NCBI GenBank assembly: GCA_937892315.1
Contig: CALAVF010000130.1
Coordinates: forward strand, 1 to 12,027
Direction of reading: 5' to 3'
Source of the DNA: an uncultured Prevotellaceae bacterium
GTDB taxonomy: Bacteria > Bacteroidota > Bacteroidia > Bacteroidales > Bacteroidaceae
DNA: 12,027 nucleotides
This document shows, in pieces, positions 8,142-12,027 of the stretch. The notes beneath the pieces are model-generated. The model was not told the origin of the DNA, did not search any database, and worked only from the letters and a program-made list of their open reading frames with translations. Numbering within the stretch: position 1 is the first letter of the stretch; each line of letters begins with the position of its first letter. Both the position numbers and the translations under genes were made by a program.

Positions 8142-9690
8142 GTCGCAGATTTTCAGAACAAGTGCATTCTTCTGTATCGCTATGTTTTGTATCTCGTGCT
8201 ACCTGCCAGCGATACACCTTTTCACCGACTCGTTGTTATTGCCCAAGTGGTATGGCTGTGGCCTTTTCGGGGCATTGTTGGCTATGCTTTGGAGTGTACT
8301 GAAACTTTTAGGAAAGGATACGAGCACTGACGTCTGGATGCACTTTGGATGTAATGTTTTTATTGCCATCAGCGGAGTGGAGTGCCTGTATGTGCTGACA
8401 TTGGCGATGATGGACGGTGTGCCGTCTATCGGAGCATTGGGCACATTCGACAATCCTGCGGGATTGGCTCTTAACCTATGCGTGGCAATGCCTTTAGGGG
8501 TGCATCAGGCGTGGCGAAAGAGGAACAGGAAGATTGTGCGGTGGCTGTACGCCGTGTTGTGTCTGCTGATGGTGGTGACATTGTATCTGACGAAGTCTCG
8601 GACGGGAATGCTCTGTTTGGTGCTGTACATGATAGCGTATCTGTATCAGGGACTTTTGTGCGTTCATATCTCATCTTTTGCCAAAAGGGCGGTGTTTGTC
8701 GGGCTTTTCCTCTGCTTATTGGCTGGCGCCATTTATGGCGTATTCCAACAAAAGGCGTCTTCCACGTCGGGACGTGCGTTCATCTTGCAGCGGTCGTGGG
8801 AACTCATCAAGGAGCATCCTTTCAAGGGGCATGGAGTGAATGGATTTGAAAGGAAGTACATGGAATGTCAAGCGAATTACTTCAAGACCCACCCGGCAAG
8901 CGAGTATGCTGTGTTGGCAGACGAGGTACACCATCCGTTGAACGAATTCGTGTATCTTTGGGTCGATTATGGCGTGTCTGCACCATTGGCTTTGTTGGGG
9001 AGCATGATTTTGCCTGCTGTTGTATCGTTCAAAAGGAAAGATGGGGTTATCAAACCGTTGCTCCTGCCGCTGTTGGGCGTGTCGGTCTTTTCTTGTTTCT
9101 CCTATCCCTTTCATTATCCCGTGGCATGGGCAGTGGTGGTGCTTGGCGTTGCAAGTGTTTTTCGGTGGAAACGTCGGATGGCACAATTTGCCCTGTTGAT
9201 GGCAGGAGGGGTAACGATGGCGTTTGTGGCGGTGGATGCCTCCTTTGAATACAAATGGAACGAGGCATATCGCCATTCGTTCAAGGACTTGAGTCCCGGA
9301 GTGCTGGACGAATACGAGGCACTGCATGGCTATATGCACAGGAATTTCTATTTTTTGTACAACTACGCCATGACTGCCTTCCTCTCGCATGATTTTGACA
9401 GGGCGTATGCACTGGTGGAGGAGTGCGGACTGCATTGGAATGGCTATAATCGTGAGTTGCTGGCTGGTGACATCTGCTTTAAGAAGCATCAATGCGTGGA
9501 GGCAATGAATCATTACACCATGGCTATGCACATGTGCCCTGTCCGTTTTGCCCCGCTCGAAGGATTATACAAGGTTTATGATGCCATGGGCGATGAGACA
9601 GGACGAAGCCGCATTGCACAAAAAATCGCCTCTCAACAAGTGAAAGTCCATTCGTCGGCTGTAGAAAGAATCAGAAGGAATTGTCCATAA
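8134..9690 (+). CDS. O-antigen ligase family (Wzy_C) membrane protein with C-terminal TPR-like part
   Basis: This 518-residue protein has about 10-11 hydrophobic helices between residues 10 and 370 and a soluble C-terminal helical part (about 385-500) resembling TPR repeats. Family motifs are visible: GTFDNPAGLA (103-112), TKSRTGM with R156, SGR with R214 followed by SWELIKEHPFKGHGVNGF, and HHPLNEFVYLWVDYG (267-280), whose histidine is the expected active-site residue in WaaL/PglL-type enzymes. Members move a lipid-linked glycan onto lipid A core, protein or another glycan; the substrate cannot be told here. No other glycan genes are nearby. Its ATG overlaps the end of the MG2 gene (ATGAATAA), indicating translational coupling and a shared task. 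A protein O-glycosyltransferase for this operon's products is an inference. Confidence 0.82.
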   Translation: MNKSQIFRTSAFFCIAMFCISCYLPAIHLFTDSLLLPKWYGCGLFGALLAMLWSVLKLLGKDTSTDVWMHFGCNVFIAISGVECLYVLTLAMMDGVPSIGALGTFDNPAGLALNLCVAMPLGVHQAWRKRNRKIVRWLYAVLCLLMVVTLYLTKSRTGMLCLVLYMIAYLYQGLLCVHISSFAKRAVFVGLFLCLLAGAIYGVFQQKASSTSGRAFILQRSWELIKEHPFKGHGVNGFERKYMECQANYFKTHPASEYAVLADEVHHPLNEFVYLWVDYGVSAPLALLGSMILPAVVSFKRKDGVIKPLLLPLLGVSVFSCFSYPFHYPVAWAVVVLGVASVFRWKRRMAQFALLMAGGVTMAFVAVDASFEYKWNEAYRHSFKDLSPGVLDEYEALHGYMHRNFYFLYNYAMTAFLSHDFDRAYALVEECGLHWNGYNRELLAGDICFKKHQCVEAMNHYTMAMHMCPVRFAPLEGLYKVYDAMGDETGRSRIAQKIASQQVKVHSSAVERIRRNCP

Positions 9691-9736
9691 TCTACAGACT
9701 CCCTCAATATGATTGTTTTACTAATTCAACTTGCGT

Positions 9737-9805
9737 TATCTCGATGCGTATTCATTTGTAACCTCGTCACATGATAACTAATGTCCTCGACATGAATTAA
9801 TATGT
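9737..9805. repeat. Degenerate 23-bp tandem repeats, set A (3 units)
   Basis: CTCG occurs at 9740, 9763 and 9786, exactly 23 bp apart. The first and third units match at 14 of 20 positions after that anchor. The second and third share CCTCG, ACATGA and an AT-rich tail if a 2-bp gap is allowed (CCTCGTCACATGATAACTAA against CCTCGACATGAATTAATATG). The period equals that of the set at 9862-9976, though the phase differs by about half a unit. Confidence 0.5.
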
Positions 9806-9816
9806 GATGAGGTAAC
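9758..9816. repeat. Large imperfect inverted repeat with inner hairpin
   Basis: The arm TAACCTCGTCACAT (9759-9772) pairs with ATGTGATGAGGTAA (9802-9815) at 12 of 14 positions, with one more G-C pair outside. Inside lies a perfect small hairpin, ATGTC-ctc-GACAT (9781-9793). It starts 68 bp after the envelope operon. There is no T-run behind it, so it is not a standard intrinsic terminator. It could be a 3'-end processing or stability structure, a protein site, or the remnant of a small mobile repeat. Confidence 0.5.
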
Positions 9817-9861
9817 GACGTAGAGGGAGGAATATTGGGGGACTTTTGAAGTAAAAGGACG

Positions 9862-9976
9862 TGAGGCTGGTTTATGCCAACCCGTGTGCCTCGTGTAGAT
9901 ACACCCATGAGGCTCGTATAGACGAACCACTTTGGCTCGTTTTAACCACCCTGCGTGGCTCGTGTAGGCGTGAATT
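9862..9976. repeat. Degenerate 23-bp tandem repeats, set B (5 units)
   Basis: The GGCT/GCCT anchor recurs at 9865, 9888, 9911, 9934 and 9957, each exactly 23 bp apart. The consensus core is GGCTCGTGTAGACGAACC. Four of the five units carry CTCGT. The core is itself an imperfect dyad (GGCTCGT, 4-nt centre, ACGAACC), best in the third unit (9911-9928). The second unit instead has the dyad GTGTA-GA-TACAC (9893-9904). A 23-bp period does not keep a reading frame, and no ORF crosses the array, so it is non-coding. There are no identical repeats with unique spacers, so it is not a CRISPR array. Confidence 0.7.
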
Positions 9977-10119
9977 TAGACGGGCGTTAACAGATGATGA
10001 TGATTTTTGTAGTCGTTTTTGGTGGTTTTGATGAAAAAACAGGGTGCGGTTTTGTCTTTTTAGGATATTGAATTGAAGAAATAGGAATAAATGCGTATGG
10101 GGAATGAAGATTTTTTTGT

Positions 10120-10126
10120 TATTTTG
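10120..10126 (+). promoter_or_regulatory. Weak candidate -7 element before the kinase-AraC gene
   Basis: TATTTTG resembles TAnnTTTG but is one base short. It ends only 5 bp before the ATG at 10132, so if it is used the transcript would be leaderless or nearly so. No clear -33 box is seen. The promoter may instead lie further upstream. Confidence 0.25.
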
Positions 10127-10131
10127 CAGGC

Positions 10132-11298
10132 ATGAAGGAATTGGTTCCTATTTTGACGATAACGGGTTCGGACAGTACGGGCGGTGCGGGTGTGCAGGCA
10201 GACATCCGGACGATTTCGGCGTTGGGTGGCTATGCGTTAAGTGTGGTGACATCGGTGACGGTGCAGAACACGCAGGGCATTCATGCGATGCACGACCTGC
10301 CGGCTGACATCGTGGTGGGGCAGATGAATGCCATCATGGACGATGTGCGTCCGAAGGCGATCAAGGTGGGCATGGTGAGGGACGTGGAGAGCATCCGGCG
10401 GTTGGCGAAGGAAGTTGTGGCGTGCAGCCGTGTGGTGTGCGACCCCGGGCTGGTGTCGTCGCGTGGCGAGCGGCTGGTGGGCGACGAGGTGGTGGATGCC
10501 TTGCGTCGATGGGGCTTGCCGAAGGTGATGGTGCTGACGCTGAAATGCAGCGAGGCAGAGGTGCTGCTGGGGCACGGAGTAGAAAGTGTGGAGGAGATGG
10601 TGGCGGCGGCTCGTGAACTGACGGCGATGGGTCCCGAGGCGGTGCTGATGCAGGGGATGCACGGGGCGGACAAGGTGCTGACAGACGTGCTGGTGATGGA
10701 GGGACGGGACGAGGTGGTGTATTTCTCTTCGCCTGACATGGAGGGATGGCAGTTGCACGGTGTGGGCGGCACGTTGTCGTCTGCCGTGGCGACATTTCTG
10801 GGACAAGGTGACGAGGTGGAAGTGGCGGTGAAGAAGGCTCACGACTATATTCAGAATCTGGTGGTGTACTGGCTGCGAGAGACGAAGGAGTCGGTGGCAT
10901 CGATGAGGGAAGGCTATGGTGGCTCGCTACTGCATCGGGCACAGACGCCGACGGTGAGCAGCAGGCAGGTGGAACTGTACAATCAACTGATGGCGTTGAT
11001 TGCGGAACACTACCGAGAGGCTCGAGACGTGGCGTTCTATGCGGCAAAGATGCATGTGACAACGAAGTATCTGTCGCAGGTCACACGGAAAATCAGGGAC
11101 AAATCGCCGAAGCAGGTGATTGCCGACTATCTGATGCGGGAGGTGGAGCGTGACCTGGCTGTGACATCGCGGACGGTGCAGGAGGTGGCGTATGCGTATG
11201 GGTTTGAGTCGCAGGCGTTGTTCTGCAAGTTTTTCAAGAATCAGCGAGGCTGTTCGCCGACGGAGTTCAGGAATCGGCAGGCGATGTTGAACATTTGA
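10132..11298 (+). CDS. ThiD-like kinase domain fused to AraC-type DNA-binding domain (putative vitamin-responsive regulator)
   Basis: This is a 388-residue fusion. Residues 5-250 follow ThiD (hydroxymethylpyrimidine/pyridoxine kinase) from end to end: ITGSDSTGGAGVQADIRTIS (10-29), TSVTVQNTQGI (40-50) with the pyrimidine-binding Q45, KVGMV (78-82), DPGLVSSRG (104-112). The phosphate-donor half departs from the family: TPN-EAE becomes TLKCSEAE (136-143), KGGH becomes QGMH (174-177), and the catalytic GTGCT becomes GVGGT (210-214), with Gly213 for the Cys. Residues 285-385 form an AraC/XylS domain with two helix-turn-helices (about 297-330 and 346-382; SRTVQEVAYAYGFESQALFC, then CSPTEFRNR). Soluble, cytoplasmic. 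A strong terminator follows, then pdxS. I infer a regulator that binds HMP or a B6 vitamer. An active bifunctional kinase-regulator remains possible. Its codons are much GC-richer than the operon upstream. Confidence 0.85.
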   Translation: MKELVPILTITGSDSTGGAGVQADIRTISALGGYALSVVTSVTVQNTQGIHAMHDLPADIVVGQMNAIMDDVRPKAIKVGMVRDVESIRRLAKEVVACSRVVCDPGLVSSRGERLVGDEVVDALRRWGLPKVMVLTLKCSEAEVLLGHGVESVEEMVAAARELTAMGPEAVLMQGMHGADKVLTDVLVMEGRDEVVYFSSPDMEGWQLHGVGGTLSSAVATFLGQGDEVEVAVKKAHDYIQNLVVYWLRETKESVASMREGYGGSLLHRAQTPTVSSRQVELYNQLMALIAEHYREARDVAFYAAKMHVTTKYLSQVTRKIRDKSPKQVIADYLMREVERDLAVTSRTVQEVAYAYGFESQALFCKFFKNQRGCSPTEFRNRQAMLNI

Positions 11299-11318
11299 GA
11301 AGGAAGTTTTGCGATATG

Positions 11319-11348
11319 GGAACGGAAGTTTTTTCCGTTCCTTTTTTT
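11319..11348 (+). terminator. Intrinsic terminator after the kinase-AraC gene
   Basis: A perfect 9-bp stem, GGAACGGAA (11319-11327) with TTCCGTTCC (11333-11341), has a 5-nt loop and is followed directly by seven T residues (11342-11348). It begins 20 nt after the stop codon. It separates the regulator transcript from pdxS, so pdxS needs its own promoter. Confidence 0.9.
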
Positions 11349-11352
11349 GTCG

Positions 11353-11360
11353 GAACTTTG
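11353..11360 (+). promoter_or_regulatory. Candidate pdxS -7 element GAACTTTG
   Basis: GAACTTTG differs from TAnnTTTG at one base and lies 35 bp before the pdxS ATG, at a spacing similar to that of the TAACTTTG element at 1493. Its upstream -33 region would lie within the terminator hairpin of the preceding gene. A pdxS promoter must lie in this short gap because of that terminator. The weak match fits a regulated promoter. Confidence 0.45.
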
Positions 11361-11366
11361 CAGCGG

Positions 11367-11395
11367 AAAACTCAAAAACATAAAAACTCAAAAAC

Positions 11396-11397
<2 letters not shown>
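11367..11397 (+). repeat. Perfect 15-bp direct repeat in the pdxS leader
   Basis: AAAACTCAAAAACAT occurs at 11367-11381 and again at 11383-11397, a 16-bp period. The second copy runs into the pdxS start codon (its final AT is the AT of ATG); the first ends in ATAA and cannot start translation. It may be a duplicated A-rich translation-start region, or an operator made of two half sites. Confidence 0.7.

Positions 11398-12027
<630 letters not shown>

Larger units (their letters stand above)
9691..10131. other. Non-coding gap of 441 bp rich in repeats
   Basis: No convincing gene is present on either strand. The stretch holds the repeat sets and inverted repeat listed separately (9737-9976) and then, from about 9977 to 10110, T/G-rich sequence where I see no hairpin terminator. 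A 7-bp inverted repeat (CTGTAGA at 9659-9665, TCTACAG at 9691-9697) straddles the end of the upstream gene but has no T-run after it. The gap also marks the change from the AT-richer envelope operon to the GC-rich vitamin genes. Confidence 0.7.

Noticed and set aside
8716..9531. 271-codon open frame on the - strand opposite the O-antigen-ligase-family gene
   Set aside because: No recognisable domain, unusual His/Gln/Cys-rich composition, and the + strand gene has family motifs along its whole length.
9659..9697. Perfect 7-bp inverted repeat CTGTAGA/TCTACAG as operon terminator
   Set aside because: The loop is 25 nt, the stem is partly inside the coding region, and no T-run follows.
9726..9908. 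60-codon - strand frame in the repeat-rich gap
   Set aside because: It runs through both repeat sets, has no signal, motif or start context, and the 23-bp period would shift the frame.
9862..9976. CRISPR array
   Set aside because: The units are contiguous and degenerate, with no spacers between identical repeats, and no cas genes are nearby.
10237..11062. Long open frames on the - strand opposite the kinase-AraC gene (up to 233 codons)
   Set aside because: They are rich in Pro/Ser/His/Arg, as expected from antisense reading of GC-rich codons, and the + strand frame has clear ThiD and AraC motifs.

Overview
All genes in this window lie on the + strand. The style is that of a Bacteroidota genome, most likely Prevotella/Segatella-like. 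The signs are a TAnnTTTG-type -7 promoter element, A-rich leaders instead of clear Shine-Dalgarno sites, lipoproteins with acidic residues straight after the lipobox cysteine, MG2-domain surface proteins, a DUF3244-like small secreted protein, and a membrane-spanning TPR/HTH regulator. Species cannot be fixed from the sequence alone.

Region 1 (1-1358) is the 3' part of a gene for a regulator with outside TPR repeats, one membrane helix, a coiled coil and a C-terminal helix-turn-helix. Region 2 (1359-1537) is a regulatory gap with three copies of an 11-bp motif (GTGTAYTTTTT), a perfect palindrome and a TAACTTTG promoter element.

Region 3 (1538-9690) looks like one operon of six genes for cell-envelope proteins: a small DUF3244-like secreted protein, a transglutaminase-fold lipoprotein, a small AT-rich lipoprotein with an acidic surface-export-like signal, a short and a long MG2-domain protein (1-nt gap between them), and an O-antigen-ligase-family membrane protein whose start overlaps the long MG2 gene by 8 nt. 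The secreted proteins are rich in the D-S/T-(A,I,L,V,M,T) tripeptide used by Bacteroides protein O-glycosylation. A reasonable hypothesis is a regulated surface-protein module with its own glycan or oligosaccharide transferase.

Region 4 (9691-10131) is a 441-bp non-coding gap holding two sets of degenerate tandem repeats, both with an exact 23-bp period, and a large imperfect inverted repeat.

Region 5 (10132-12027) is clearly GC-richer and deals with vitamin B6/B1-type metabolism. It has a ThiD-like kinase domain fused to an AraC-type DNA-binding domain, a textbook intrinsic terminator, a leader with a perfect 15-bp direct repeat, and the first 210 codons of pdxS (PLP synthase). In the fusion protein the substrate-binding half is conserved, while three signature spots of the ATP/catalytic half are altered (PN to LK, KGGH to QGMH, GTGCT to GVGGT). 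It may therefore be a ligand-sensing transcription factor built from a kinase, with pdxS as the obvious candidate target. I consider this the most interesting item in the window.
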